DNA of 64,000 bases from Norana najaformis. Its lineage: Eukaryota > Annelida > Clitellata > Crassiclitellata > Hormogastridae. Location of the stretch: positions 7,326,806-7,390,805 of the forward strand of contig OZ029921.1 in NCBI GenBank assembly GCA_964023275.1, given 5' to 3'. The stretch's first letter is position 1. Each line of letters begins with the position of its first letter. Both the position numbers and the translations under genes were made by a program. Of this stretch, positions 37,694-47,644 are shown piece after piece. The notes under the pieces were generated by a model. The model was not told where the DNA came from and made no database searches. It was given only the letters and a program-made list of their open reading frames with translations.

Positions 37694-40600
37694 GTAAGTC
37701 CTGAACTAGTGATGTGCAACCCCCCCCCCCAGGCCCTTGTGTCTGAATTGCCCTGCAGCAGAAACTATTCTGGCCAGAGTGTTCTTGAAAGAACTTGCTT
37801 TGTCTGTTTATCAACACACGATGGTCTAGAGTAGAGGTTAGCTTGCTGAACTGCCATAGGTCAGTAGGTCAGGAGTTGAAATCCCCACCATGGTAGAAAT
37901 TTATTTCGAGATTTCAGCTCCATTTGAGCCCCTTAGACTGCTCATACAATGAGTACACTGACAGTACAATGTCATTGGAAAGATCAGTTGGCAAGGGAGA
38001 GGGCCACCTGCCCTTATATGCCAAGGCTAAGGAAATTGAAGTCACTAAGTTACTTACTTACTTACTTAATGCTTCTTGCCCACATGGCACTAAGTTACTT
38101 ACTTACTTACTTAATGCTTCTTGCCCATACGGCTGTACCTTGGATTACTCTTCATCTTCTGTTTTGTGATCATCTGGAAGCATTCTTGGCTGCATTAATG
38201 TCTGCTGCTAATAGAGGTATATTATGAAACTGTTAAGTTTGAGGATTGGATTTTGATGAAGATGTATTTATCTAGACATTTATGTAGCTGCTGTTAGGAA
38301 CCTGGCACCAGTCAGATCTGGTCTGATAAGTTCAGTTCTGTGGATGTTTTATGTTTTCATATTTAATTATTTATTTAACTTCAACTTCTGATTCAGAATT
38401 TTTGTATAGTTTTAGTCTTGTGAGGTCTGCATCCAACTTTTTTTACCTGGATTTGCACACGTATTGAACATTCATGTTTTTCATTGCTAAAGTAATTTAA
38501 TCAGGTTTTCATGTTGCATCATTTTAAAGAAAAACTCCTCATTAGCACTTATTTTTATATTTTTTATAGAAAGTCTTTTTTATTATAGCAGTATTGCATT
38601 TCATATTTAAGTTTTATTTGTACTTAACAATGTGGGCTAATTTGTTCTAGTTTTGTTTAAATTTACAGGGCGACAATCTTATGTTGTTTTACACAAGGGT
38701 TGCATATACATTTACGACAACGAAATGTCAGGAAGGCCATCACGAGCAACATCGCTTTACGGCTTTACAGGGTTATCTCCTTTTCTCATTTTACATTTCT
38801 TTTTTATCAGATTTTAATAAAGGAAGTTAATTGTCTTAGTAATTTATAGGGTTATTTAAGTACTACTTAAAAGCTATTGCCCTCAGTGAAAAGATCAAGG
38901 CATTAAAGTGATTTTTCTTTTGTTTTTATTTTTAAAACCCATTTTTTCCAGATTGTATTTCCCACTAGTGATTGCAACACTAGAAGTTTCAAGGTTTGGT
39001 TAAATCTGGTATTTATATGGCACCACTACCTAAGTACAAGTCATTATTCAATGCTACTAAACAACTGTGATAAGGACTTGCTCAAGATTGGTCCTGTGTA
39101 TCAATCTTGAGCAAGTCCTTAACACAGTTGTAATTGTAATTGTATATGAACATTTATAAAGCGCCACTTAGGAAACAGTGGCGCTCCCGACTTGAACAAG
39201 CAAAAAGGATTTCAGGCGTTTGCGAGACTGAGTAGGAGAGAGACTAAGTAACTGAAGCCGCAGGTGAAGAGGAAGGGAGTTCCACCTGGAAGGGCCAACA
39301 AAGGCAAAGCTCCTGGACTGAGCAGTCGTAGTGCGGACGCGAGGGACTGCCAAGAGACCACGGGCAGCTGAGCGAAGGGAGGCATGGGCAGGCAACGAGG
39401 AAACCGGAATACAAAAAGAAGTTAAGTAGGACGGAGCAGAGCCTAGAAGGCAGTTGCACATAAAGATAAGAATCTTGAACTGGATGCGTTGACTGACAGG
39501 AAGCCAGTGAAGTGAGTAAACAGTTGTTTAGTAGTGAGTAAACAGTTGTTTTACTAAACAGTTGTTTAGTAGCGTTGAACAATGACTTGTCCTTAGGTAG
39601 GTGCCACCACATAAATACCAGATTTAAGGCAGGTTTGAGCCAGCATGTTCCAGTTTACAAGGCAAATGTTTAACCAGTCAGCCACATGCTTCACTCACAG
39701 GATCACATCACACTGAATTACATTAAATTACATTGTGTTGCATACATTGCTTAGGATTGAACCTTGCAGTCAGGAGGTGTCGAAGGGTGTCTCCTGGCCC
39801 TTCAAACTCGTTTGTGCCCTTGAGGACAAGGACCGAACATACTACTTTTCCGCCCCTTCCGAAAAAGACATGACGGTATTTTATGTGGCGTTAGTCATGT
39901 TAATGGAAACTATTGTAACTGTTTAGATTTTGTAGTTCAGTGCTGTAGGAAAGTTGAAATGAAGCCTCCATACCTGTAGCAGGTTGAGGAGTTTTTGATA
40001 TTTGATTCTTGATAGTGACGCCAGTACTGCGATTTTCTACGAACAGACAGGGCCAGTTGTGATCAGATAAGTAGTTAAAGGACATGGCAAAAGCATCAGC
40101 TAAGTGCTATTGAAGCTGTGACTCTGTTCATCAAACTGCACTGTATCCTTTTTGAAGAGATTAATAACTGTAGTTATTAATTGTTTGTTAGTTTATAAAA
40201 TTACATCTAAATTGTTTATATTCAGTTTTGCTAAAATTTTACTTTTTAATAATTTTTTTGTTTTGTAATTTTGTTTAATTCTAGAATTTTGTTGTTGTTG
40301 TCTGTATTTTCAAGAAGTGGATTGACTGCATCCAGGGCCAAATGCTCGCCATTTTCAGGTTAGTTACAGTATTATTATTGTGTCTGTGTTTTGCTAGTAT
40401 TGGCTCTTAAGGTAAAGTAAAGTAACTTTTTAACTGTACTTGTTGATTGTATTGTGGAAATTTGCAACTGCTGACATATGCATCTGGAAGCAGAAAGTAT
40501 TCCAAAATTCGGCTATTCGGAATTGAAATTAACGTACTTCTGGGCTTAAATTGCTTATTCTGCCAAAGAGTTATATTTGTTGATTGTGAAGAAAATGCTG

Positions 40601-43600
40601 TACCTTTTGTGTCAAAATTTTCATGTTTTGTTTCCATATATTTATATGGCACCACTATTCTATAATATTTTAAGATATTTTAATATCATAAGACAGAACC
40701 TCAGTGAATAGTGTTGAGCAAATGTGAACTATATAGTTCAAACTATTTAGCTATTTAGAATATTTGTCTTTTTGTGATATTCCTTCCCCATTGAGGGTAT
40801 GCTAGTCAAAATATTTATGTAAATTTATCTTGATGCTTATATAATGTCTGTTAAGAACCTCTCAGAAGTGTTCCGCATGTAGATGTCAGTTGATCTGAAC
40901 AAACTGCATCCGTTGATAGCTTGTGCATTAGACACTGGCGCATTAGAAGTTGCTAATTATTATTATAAGGTAGATTGAAAATGTCGTTCAGCACAGTCTG
41001 CTTTTATCATTCCTTCACTGATGAAGGTTTGCTATCCAGAATATTTATATGCTCATAATATAAGGGGAATTGCTCCATATTCCCTCACATTTTCTATATC
41101 GAGTAACTGATCGAAATATGTTTTCCATCAGGCTCTGATGATATCCTCATCAGTCAGAATTTTACCGTCTTTGCCTTTAATCATGTTCACTGATTGTTTA
41201 TCCTGCTTACTTCTTTGTCTTTCCCTTGGTATCCTGTACATGTTTGCTTCTCCTTTAGTATTGAGCTCTTCGTGTGTATGCTGTATCGAGTCGTTTTTGC
41301 CTTTTGCTACAGCTGTCTTGCTTCCTGTCTTTCTGATCTGAACAAATGCTCCTTAAGGTAGGTTGAAAATGTCATTCAGCACATTCTGCTTTTAGTATTC
41401 CTTCACCTGATGAAGGTTTGCTATATTATCAGAGGCGTTGTCCCTTATTGAGAATATGCTTTCCAGAATATTTGCCTGTTTAGAGCAGTCTTTCTCTGAT
41501 GAGGATATGCTATTTGCGTGCTTATAAAAATATTATTTTCCTATTGAGAATATGATGTTCAGATTATCTAAAATTTAAACTCTGAACGTGTTTTAGGGCA
41601 AATGAAAGGTCTGTTCCAGTGGCTTTCGTTTCACCCCAATCTCAAGGAGCTGGAGAGAGTAAGATGCCTCGTCCACCTCTCCCTCCACCACGAGACAAAA
41701 TTCTTGAAGCTGAATATGTCTTAAGTAAGTATGCATCAATTTGTTTATGTGTATTATGTATTATTGTAATTTTATTTAGAAACTTCTATAGCGCCGGTGT
41801 CTGATGCACAAGGCATTTACCATGGGGAATCAAAATCAATTCACAATTGAAACCAAAATGACATGAGAGATTAAGCAGAACGAATAGATGCTGGAAGATA
41901 GCTCCAAAGATTTAGGTTTAGTAACCGAGAAAACACGTCCACCATGAACAGCTCTAGTTTGTGGCACAACTGGAGAAAGACAATGTTGCAGCCACAGTGT
42001 TTGCAGTCATCAGTCATTGATTTCACGAGTGTATAAGTAACATTCAGAGTACATTCTACTGGTTGACTAGCTGAGTAAATCATTTTACATCATGATTGTA
42101 ATTGTAATTGTAAACAAAAATTTATAGTGCCCCTTAAAGACAAACTTATCAGAGGCAATAATAATAATAAAAACAGATTAGATAGATATTCAAAGATTTT
42201 TAGTAAGAATACTAAATTGCAAGCTGTTTGTTTATGAAGAAGACGATGAGGATGATGAGGGGGACGATGACTACATTGAAATAGACGAAGAAGAGATGGA
42301 TAAAGCGAGGAACAAGTCAGAATTTTCAAGTACTCAAAGATTCCATTTGATAAATGTTATTTAATAATAATTTTAAAATAACTTATAATGTAAGGCTTTT
42401 TATTTTTATTTTTTTGTCGTTAAGTCTGAATTTAATGGTTGCAATGCATTAATGTTTCATCTCTACATCTGGATGAACTTCAAATTGCATTTATCAGTAT
42501 TGTTTTTCTTATTATACTTTATAATAATTATTTTCTTTTTGTTCTAATTCCTATGAAAAGTTGCTGTTATCTGTAATGTTTTTCTTATTATACTTTATTC
42601 TGAATGGTTTCTTTTTGTTCTAGGTCATATGAAAAGTTGCTTTTATAAGTATTGTTTATCTTATTATACTTTATTCTAATTATTTTCTTTTTGTTCTGAT
42701 TCATATGAAAAGTTGCTGTTATCTGGAATGTTTTTCTTATTATACTTTATTTTGATTATTCTCTTTTTGTTTTAATGCATATGAAACTTCTTTACAGAAG
42801 TCCAAAGTGCATCTGCACTCAATAGCCGACCTCCTGCCGCTCCACTCGACTGTCAGCCACAGGCTGCTCCCAGACAGTTCCAGCCTACCGCCACAAGTAT
42901 GTGTTTACTATCTGATTATAATTACAGTACAGACCTGTTTACACGCAACTCATTTGCGTGCGAATCTGCTTAACGCATGGTTGTGCCATGCCTCCAGATG
43001 TTACCTATTTAACACGCAAGATGCTTTAACACACGGAACAAGAACTTGCTATGTAGTGCTACATATTTGTTCACTAACTCACTAGAAGTATGCAGCTTAT
43101 AACACTAGAAGTCTGTTGTTAAGAAGACCTTCTATGATGCCGGGATCCTTGTTTTAGACTGGGTTGCACCGCAGTTTGCCTTATATTCTTTCCAAGGTCT
43201 AAAATTAACCTGCGGTTCGTTAACACGTAGTCATGGTGGATTTGACTCCCATCATCTGTGCATTAATTTATCTGTACTGTACCAGCATTATTGTTTTGTA
43301 AATTGTAAATAAATCGTTCAGTGCTTTCAACTTGCTAGTCTTTGAACTTGTCTTGCTCTTATTTTGTTATGGCAAGGAACATCATTAAAGTAATAAATAG
43401 GATATTAGTAAAGTAATCTAATTTATCTAGTAAATAATGAAAACTTGTTACTCTAGAAACTGGCTACGGTGCTGTCTTTGGGAGCCATAAGGTGTTGTAA
43501 TGATTAGTTTCTAACGATGGCCTAAATTTGCGATCCATGTCCCTGATGATGTTAAGTGGGAATTTGTGTCATAACAAGGTGTCTTATAAGGAGTCTCTAG

Positions 43601-46600
43601 TGTATTTAGTTATCACTACTTTGTATTATAATGTAGGTGTGATCTTCTTCTGAGATGGTATGCATGTAAGTACCACTAGGCTTGGGCATTGCAAGGTCTT
43701 TGAATATCTCACATACATCTTGTACCCAGCCAATTTTACATGAGCTGCATACCAGTGATGTTTGGCAGTATTTGACCAGTTTATATGTATGAAGCACTTG
43801 TGGGTCAGCTACTTCATCCACTGTTGTAGAAATTCTGTTTCAGGTTAGCCTGTTAGACAGTAAAGCGGTTCATATAGCTGGCCAAGTGACAAGCATGGTC
43901 AAAAATAGACAAGGAGGTGAAAGCTTTGGCATTCCTAGACACCTCTTTTATAACTTGATGAGCTATAAGAAGATCTGTCACGGTATTCATGGTCTCCCTG
44001 TGCAGGGTTGGCTGCTGACATGAGTCATGTGGCTTAATCATTTGATGGCACAGAAATCTTCTGTTCTTTCACCTTGACAATTTTGGGCAAAATTTAAATA
44101 CTGGCCCCACAGCTTTTGGGTAGCTCTGCACATGTTGCTCTGTATTATTTTATAATGTTGTGATTCTGTGCTGTAGGAAGTGTGCCACCAGCTCCAGTGG
44201 CACCCAAACTGGCACCGAAGCCAAAAGCATTTGCTGCAGCTGCAGTGATTAAAACTCCCAGCGTGGATACAGAAACTTGGGTGAGGCCATCCATCATGCT
44301 TTTAATCTAATAGGTATATGTTTGTGTATTCAGTTATACACACATGCATAGGCCTACATTCTGATATATATATAGATGGGCATAGATAATGGTATACATA
44401 CATAGATGGACATGCATATACATGTAGCACCTTTCAGAACAGCTATGATCTTAGCGTAATGTATATGCATAGTTCATAGATACAGTAAGGTACTACAGGT
44501 ATCACATGCTTTTATGAACCTTCTGTTGGTCAAAGTGGTCTATTTGGTTGGGGGCTGAGTATGTAATCAAAAGATTGTGGATTGCACCTGCTGAGCTGAT
44601 TGCATGTAATGGCCTTGGGCTAGTTGTTTGCACAGTTGCCTTTGTGACCAAGCTGTATAATTTGGTACCGGCATAAGCTGGAAAAGGAAATGGCAAGTCT
44701 TGTGATGCATTGACCCTTCACTCAGGACCTTGGGATTCATCCACTGTTGGCTCTGGGGCTGAAGTGCTTGAAATGGGTGCCTCCCCTGCATTCCACTATA
44801 GACATGGTAGCTTTACTTTACTTATTGGTGATAGCCATCCAAGAGACACATTGAGTAGTTCAGCAATTGACAGCTGTCAAGCAGTCATACAACCTAATAT
44901 AACTGGAGGTGAAAGAGATGTAGCAAGTCTAAGAACATCTTTAGTGAACTGTAAAAGGTGCTATATGAATCTCCAGACAATACATACATGCATACAAGTA
45001 CATACATGCATACAAGTACATGCATGTATATATATACAATGTCCAGTTAAGAAATGCTATACGAATGTCCAGACAGTTCATACATGCATACAAGTACATT
45101 ATATTTTTTATATACAATGTTGAATGTGAAGAAACCGAGTACCTTCGCTTCATCCTGTTACAGGATATGGGAGACTTTACTTGATTTTCTTGTAGAGAGA
45201 AAGTGATGAATCAGTTGGACTTAAAGATAACGTAGAGTACTTTGGTGCACCACAGTATCTGGAGTTGGCTGAAGATACTATTTCGGTAGGCCGCTTCAGA
45301 AGTATAATATTATTTATTATTTATTTATTATAATTTCTTTTAATACTCTTTGGTGTTAAGCACCCAGTGGTGATCTAAAAATAAATTCAGAGATAATAAT
45401 CTGGAATGGCTATAATTCAGTTCAATAATTTGAATCAATACTATATAATTATTTGTATTTGTTATTGTAATGTATTTAAATAATAACTCCTTTTTGTGTT
45501 TTGATGGAATAGCAAGCAGTGGGAAACTTAAGTTTTTGCATATTGATATTACTGTTAATATTTTTGTATCCTTAGGCATTGAGAGAAGTAAATATTATTT
45601 TTATTATTTCCATTTATTATTATTATTGTTATTACCGGTACTATTACTATTAATATCCTTCATACATTACTACTGCTAATAATTTGTAACTTATTGATAC
45701 CTGAAGAATTGTTGATCCACACCTTGTAATTAAGTATTGACACTAGAAAGATAAAACCTCAGATCAGGTGTACTGACATTGCGTGCGTTACAAGTGCTTT
45801 AAATAAATAAATAAATAAACAATAAATAAACAAACTAAGCCTAACTAAGCAATTAAATATGCCATTCTGCTGCTGAACTACGTTGTTGTTTTCTTTGCGT
45901 GCAGTTGAGAAAATCGGGAATTCCACCTGAATCATACTGGGAGGGTAAACCAGATGAGGCTGACGAGTAGGTTTTATTGTGTACTGTTACTTGCTACATT
46001 ACAGATACTTCATTAAGTTGATAAGGTGAAGTAGACAATAATAAGTTAACTAACAATTTGTTGTGGAGCCACGTAACCCAGGAGAACGAGTTTTCCTGCT
46101 GCTCAACTGTTTTGCTGTGTTTGGAAAGTTTTATGTGACTGCACATTACAGCACTGTTGTTGAAAAAGGTAGACGGTATGCAGGCGATTTACCTTATTCT
46201 AGTATTATGTTCTTGGGAATTTTCGTTTAACTGTGCACGATGCTGTTCTGTTGGTTTTTGTTACTGTTTTGTTATTTTTCATTTTCTTTCTGTAGAATGA
46301 TGAGGATGCTCAGCCATAATGGGGCTTTTATGGTGCGTGACTCTTCAGAAAAGGGTGGCCAGGCAAGTGGGTTATTGTTAGCCAGCTGTGAAACTAAACA
46401 CGTGTTATTTCATTAAACTGGTCTTCACGTTGCTCCAGTTTAAACGTGGTTCTTGTTATGTAAGATGTTCAAATTACCAGTTAATTCTTTAATGTAATCT
46501 GCTTTTTTACACTAATTGTGTTTGCTTTGTTTGCTTCTGATTCTTTAGTTATTTCATATTATTAATTCTTGCAGACGTTGATTGTACGAGTTGGTTCAAG

Positions 46601-47644
46601 TGTTATCAAGTACAAAATTCAAGTTAATGACGTAAGTGAAATTTGATCAAACCTGATAAATTGTTTAGCAATTCTCTTGAATCAACCATATTTTGAAATT
46701 CATAAACAGTGAGTGATTTATTTACTTAGGACCCGTTGCACCTACCTTACTTAAATTGCTAATATCATGATTACTTTTCACAGTAATGCAGAACATCCCT
46801 GAAAGATAATGAAATGAAAGATAATTAGATACAATCTACTTCTGGTGTTTCCTTTTGGTTAGAAAAGATGTAAATCTTAAGCTACCATTGTTGAAGAAAC
46901 ATGCAGACAGTCATCTTGCTGACAAATTTTATCTGCAGAAATTAATAAATAAGCTGTAATAATGGCAAAGATGGGTGGTAGTAACCTCTTAAACACTGCA
47001 GGCCAGAAATTATGGGCGCCATGCCAATTAACCCAGAAATGTTTGAATTTTGAAAATAAACTTGTTAATGCACATTCAATTTGTTATATTTTATGTCTGA
47101 AGCATGAAGCAAAATTATGGAAAAATTTAATTTGGCCAAAAAACACCATAAAACCCAAAGCCACCCCATAACCAAAGGTAACCTAAGAAACAGTTAAGGA
47201 ATTACAAAAACAATTTTCAGTCAACACAACAAAAAAGTTCAGCAAATTAGAAGCAGTGCGCAGATATCGCTAAAACCTAGTCTGTAGTAATGACACCTGC
47301 ACTACATTGCATGAAATATGCTGCGCCAGCACTATGTCTGTCTGTGTTTTTGGTGCATAATTCCAGCATGATGGCACAGGCATTTCTGCTGGTTGCCAGA
47401 TATATCTGGTATGCGGCAGTTAAGATGGTCTAGGATGCTCTGTAAAGTCTTTGTTTCATATGCATGATAAACAGGTTTTGAAATTTGTCATGGGTTTTGC
47501 TTTCAGAAAGGCCACATGGGCCTGATGACCGCTGGACCATATTTTGAGTCTATGGCTTCACTGATTAACTTTTACAAGTCGACTAACATTCCGAGACACA
47601 ATTCACCTTTAACCTTACCTTATTCACTTGTCAGGAAAGCTTGA
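37568..47644 (+). CDS. SH3BP2: SH3BP2 (3BP2)-like adaptor, 13 exons, first coding exon missing
   Basis: Joining 37568-37693, 38669-38771, 39755-39875, 40315-40358, 41597-41724, 42204-42329, 42798-42896, 44177-44280, 45196-45285, 45905-45966, 46296-46362, 46575-46631 and 47507-47644 gives 420 codons in one open frame ending in TGA. Seen: a PH domain (about residues 10-132, motifs HHGNLRRRR, YVVLHKGCIYIYD, WPFKLVCALEDKDRTYYFSA, KWIDCI), an SH3-ligand proline motif (RPPLPPPR), an acidic stretch around DDDYIEID, a proline/alanine linker, and a C-terminal SH2 domain (about 325-415) with the phosphotyrosine-binding arginine in FMVRDSS. PH - proline linker - SH2 is the order of vertebrate 3BP2, and CQNLIT just before the PH domain matches its N-terminal region. 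Known family role: adaptor binding SH3 proteins, phosphotyrosines and phosphoinositides near the membrane. At 420 residues plus a missing short start it is shorter than the about 560 of vertebrate 3BP2, mainly in the linker. All junctions are GT-AG except 46363 (GC). The exon starting at 42204 is the least certain boundary. Confidence -1.
37815..38130 (+). repeat. tRNA-derived SINE with (ACTT)n tail
   Basis: GGTTAGCTTGCTG (A-box-like) and GGAGTTGAAATCCCCACC (B-box-like) are spaced as in a tRNA, followed by a body and a tail TTACTTACTTACTTACTT. The last 46 bp, tail included, are tandemly duplicated (38044-38090 and 38092-38137). Lies in an SH3BP2 intron. Confidence -1.
38669..38771 (+). CDS. 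SH3BP2: SH3BP2 exon: PH domain middle strands
   Basis: Acceptor TTTACAG, donor GTTATC (weak), phase 2 out. Encodes RQSYVVLHKGCIYIYD and SLYGFT, matching the 3BP2 PH strands that precede the second half of the domain. Confidence -1.
39001..39625. mobile_element. LINE 3' end enclosed by about 68-bp inverted repeats
   Basis: 39001-39068 is the near-perfect reverse complement of 39553-39625 (TGGTATTTATATGGCACCAC against GTGCCACCACATAAATACCA). Inside, the - strand reads GSAPSYLTSFCIPVSSLPA and SFAFVGPSRWNSLPLHL, a LINE ORF2 C-terminus, with tail AATTGTAATTG near 39128. A second, 19-bp perfect hairpin (AAGGACTTGCTCAAGATTG) sits at 39076-39121. Confidence -1.
39755..39875 (+). CDS. SH3BP2: SH3BP2 exon: PH domain C-terminal strands
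   Basis: Acceptor TTGCTTAG, donor GTATTT, phase 0 out. Encodes WPFKLVCALEDKDRTYYFSA followed by PSEKDMT, the typical PH strands 5-7 leading into the helix. It lies 130 bp beyond an inverted-repeat LINE insertion (39001-39625) in the preceding intron. Confidence -1.
40315..40358 (+). CDS. SH3BP2: SH3BP2 micro-exon: PH C-terminal helix
   Basis: A 44-bp exon encoding KWIDCIQGQMLAIF, the amphipathic helix with the conserved PH tryptophan. Acceptor TTTTCAAG, donor GTTAGT, phase 2 out. A second AG three bases on would remove only the Lys, so the exact start is ambiguous by one codon. Confidence -1.
40780..41570. repeat. Intronic repeats with GATGA.GNTATGCT motif
   Basis: The motif (T)GA(G/A)G(G/A)(T/A)ATGCT..CCAGAATATTT recurs at about 40793, 41021, 41452, 41498 and 41542. 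A longer block, AAGGTAG.TTGAAAATGTC.TTCAGCACA, occurs at 40968 and 41355. Confidence -1.
40911..40967 (+). mobile_element. Short LINE 3'-tail insertion
   Basis: GTGCATTAGACACTGGCGCA and AGTTGCTAATTATTATTAT match the tail at 31210-31260. The flanks (TGATCTGAACAAA..AAGGTAG) are contiguous at 41333-41360, so this is a filled site. Confidence -1.
41597..41724 (+). CDS. SH3BP2: SH3BP2 exon: proline motif after PH
   Basis: Acceptor GTTTTAG, donor GTAAGT. Encodes ANERSVPVAFVSPQSQ and MPRPPLPPPRD. PPLPPPR fits the class II SH3 ligand pattern PxxPxR, as expected for a protein named for SH3 binding. Confidence -1.
41775..42190. repeat. Repeat block before the acidic-linker exon
   Basis: TTCTATAGCGCCGGT at the left and, at 42090-42180, GATTGTAATTGTAATTG with TTTATAGTGCCCCTTAAAGA. 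Both are tail-type motifs of the window's LINE/non-autonomous families. Confidence -1.
42204..42329 (+). CDS. SH3BP2: SH3BP2 exon: acidic Tyr-containing linker (start uncertain)
   Basis: Encodes an Asp/Glu-rich run containing DDDYIEID, like the acidic Tyr-containing stretch behind the PH domain of vertebrate 3BP2. The start follows GATTTTTAG and keeps frame with the exon before (ATA codon). The donor is AA|GTACTC; the nearer GTCAGA would put a stop in the next exon. The acceptor sits next to an inserted repeat (42090-42180), so confidence in the first 10 residues is low. Confidence -1.
42484..42790. repeat. Pyrimidine-rich tandem repeat, about 85 bp x 3.5
   Basis: Units run CTTATTATACTTTATTCT, TTTTCTTTTTGTTCTA, CATATGAAAAGTTGCT. 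The last unit degenerates into the acceptor of the exon at 42798. Confidence -1.
42798..42896 (+). CDS. SH3BP2: SH3BP2 exon: proline/glutamine-rich linker
   Basis: Acceptor CTTTACAG, donor GTATGT, phase 1 to phase 1. The frame kept by the flanking exons reads VQSASALNSRPPAAPLDC and continues with QPQAAPRQ. The other open frame across this exon does not fit the neighbouring phases. It lies immediately after a pyrimidine-rich tandem repeat. Confidence -1.
43600..44045 (-). other. Consecutive - strand open frames of unknown origin
   Basis: Two nearby frames (MDEVADPQVLHTYKLVKY.. and MIKPHDSCQQPTLHRETM..) follow one another with an in-frame stop between. They look like a decayed coding relic, possibly of a transposon, within an SH3BP2 intron. 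I do not recognise the family. Confidence -1.
44177..44280 (+). CDS. SH3BP2: SH3BP2 exon: PAPVAPK linker
   Basis: Acceptor GTGCTGTAG, donor GTGAGG. Encodes SVPPAPVAPKLAPKPKAFA and KTPSVDTETW. The repeated PxxPxK pattern suggests further SH3 docking; this is inference from the motif. Confidence -1.
44525..44860 (+). repeat. tRNA-derived SINE remnant
   Basis: AGTGGTCTATTTGGTTGGGG (A box) then TATGTAATCAAAAGATTGTG and GATTGCACC (eroded B box) follow tRNA spacing. The tRNA-unrelated body extends to about 44860. In the intron before the exon at 45196. Confidence -1.
45196..45285 (+). CDS. SH3BP2: SH3BP2 exon: Tyr motifs before SH2
   Basis: Thirty codons in phase 0 on both sides, acceptor TTCTTGTAG, donor GTAGGC. 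Encodes RESDESVGLKDNVEYFGAP then QYLELAEDTIS. EYFGA and QYLEL are possible phosphotyrosine sites, by pattern only. Confidence -1.
45905..45966 (+). CDS. SH3BP2: SH3BP2 exon: lead-in to SH2
   Basis: Acceptor TTTGCGTGCAG, donor GTAGGT, phase 2 out. Encodes LRKSGIPPESYWEGKPDEAD. YWEGK..EAD resembles the first strand and helix of an SH2 domain. Confidence -1.
46296..46362 (+). CDS. SH3BP2: SH3BP2 exon: SH2 FMVRDSS, GC donor
   Basis: Acceptor TTTCTGTAG. Encodes MMRMLSHNGAFMVRDSSEKG, with the SH2 signature FMVRDS (the FLVRES motif). The exon must end at CAG followed by GCAAGT. The nearest GT, at 46367, would shift the SH2 frame. Confidence -1.
46575..46631 (+). CDS. SH3BP2: SH3BP2 exon: SH2 central strands
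   Basis: Nineteen codons, acceptor TTCTTGCAG, donor GTAAGT. Encodes TLIVRVGSSVIKYKIQVND. The usual SH2 His of the HY/HF motif is replaced by KYKI, comparable to NYRI in vertebrate 3BP2. Confidence -1.
47507..47644 (+). CDS. SH3BP2: SH3BP2 last exon: SH2 C-terminal half and stop
   Basis: Acceptor TTTGCTTTCAG. Encodes KGHMGLMTAGPYFESMASLI, NFYKSTNIPRHNSPLTLPYS and LVRKA, then TGA. FxSMxxLINFY is the SH2 helix and LPYSLVR is the usual SH2 ending, so the protein stops directly after the domain as in 3BP2. Confidence -1.
   Translation, partial: KGHMGLMTAGPYFESMASLINFYKSTNIPRHNSPLTLPYSLVRKA

Noticed and set aside
42311..42317. GTCAGA donor at 42316 for the acidic exon
   Set aside because: It would read the next exon in a frame with an early TAG; the donor at 42330 keeps the proline-rich frame.
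46363..46368. GT donor at 46367 instead of GC at 46363
   Set aside because: Gives phase 1 and replaces the SH2 strand TLIVRVGSS with an unrelated frame that soon stops.
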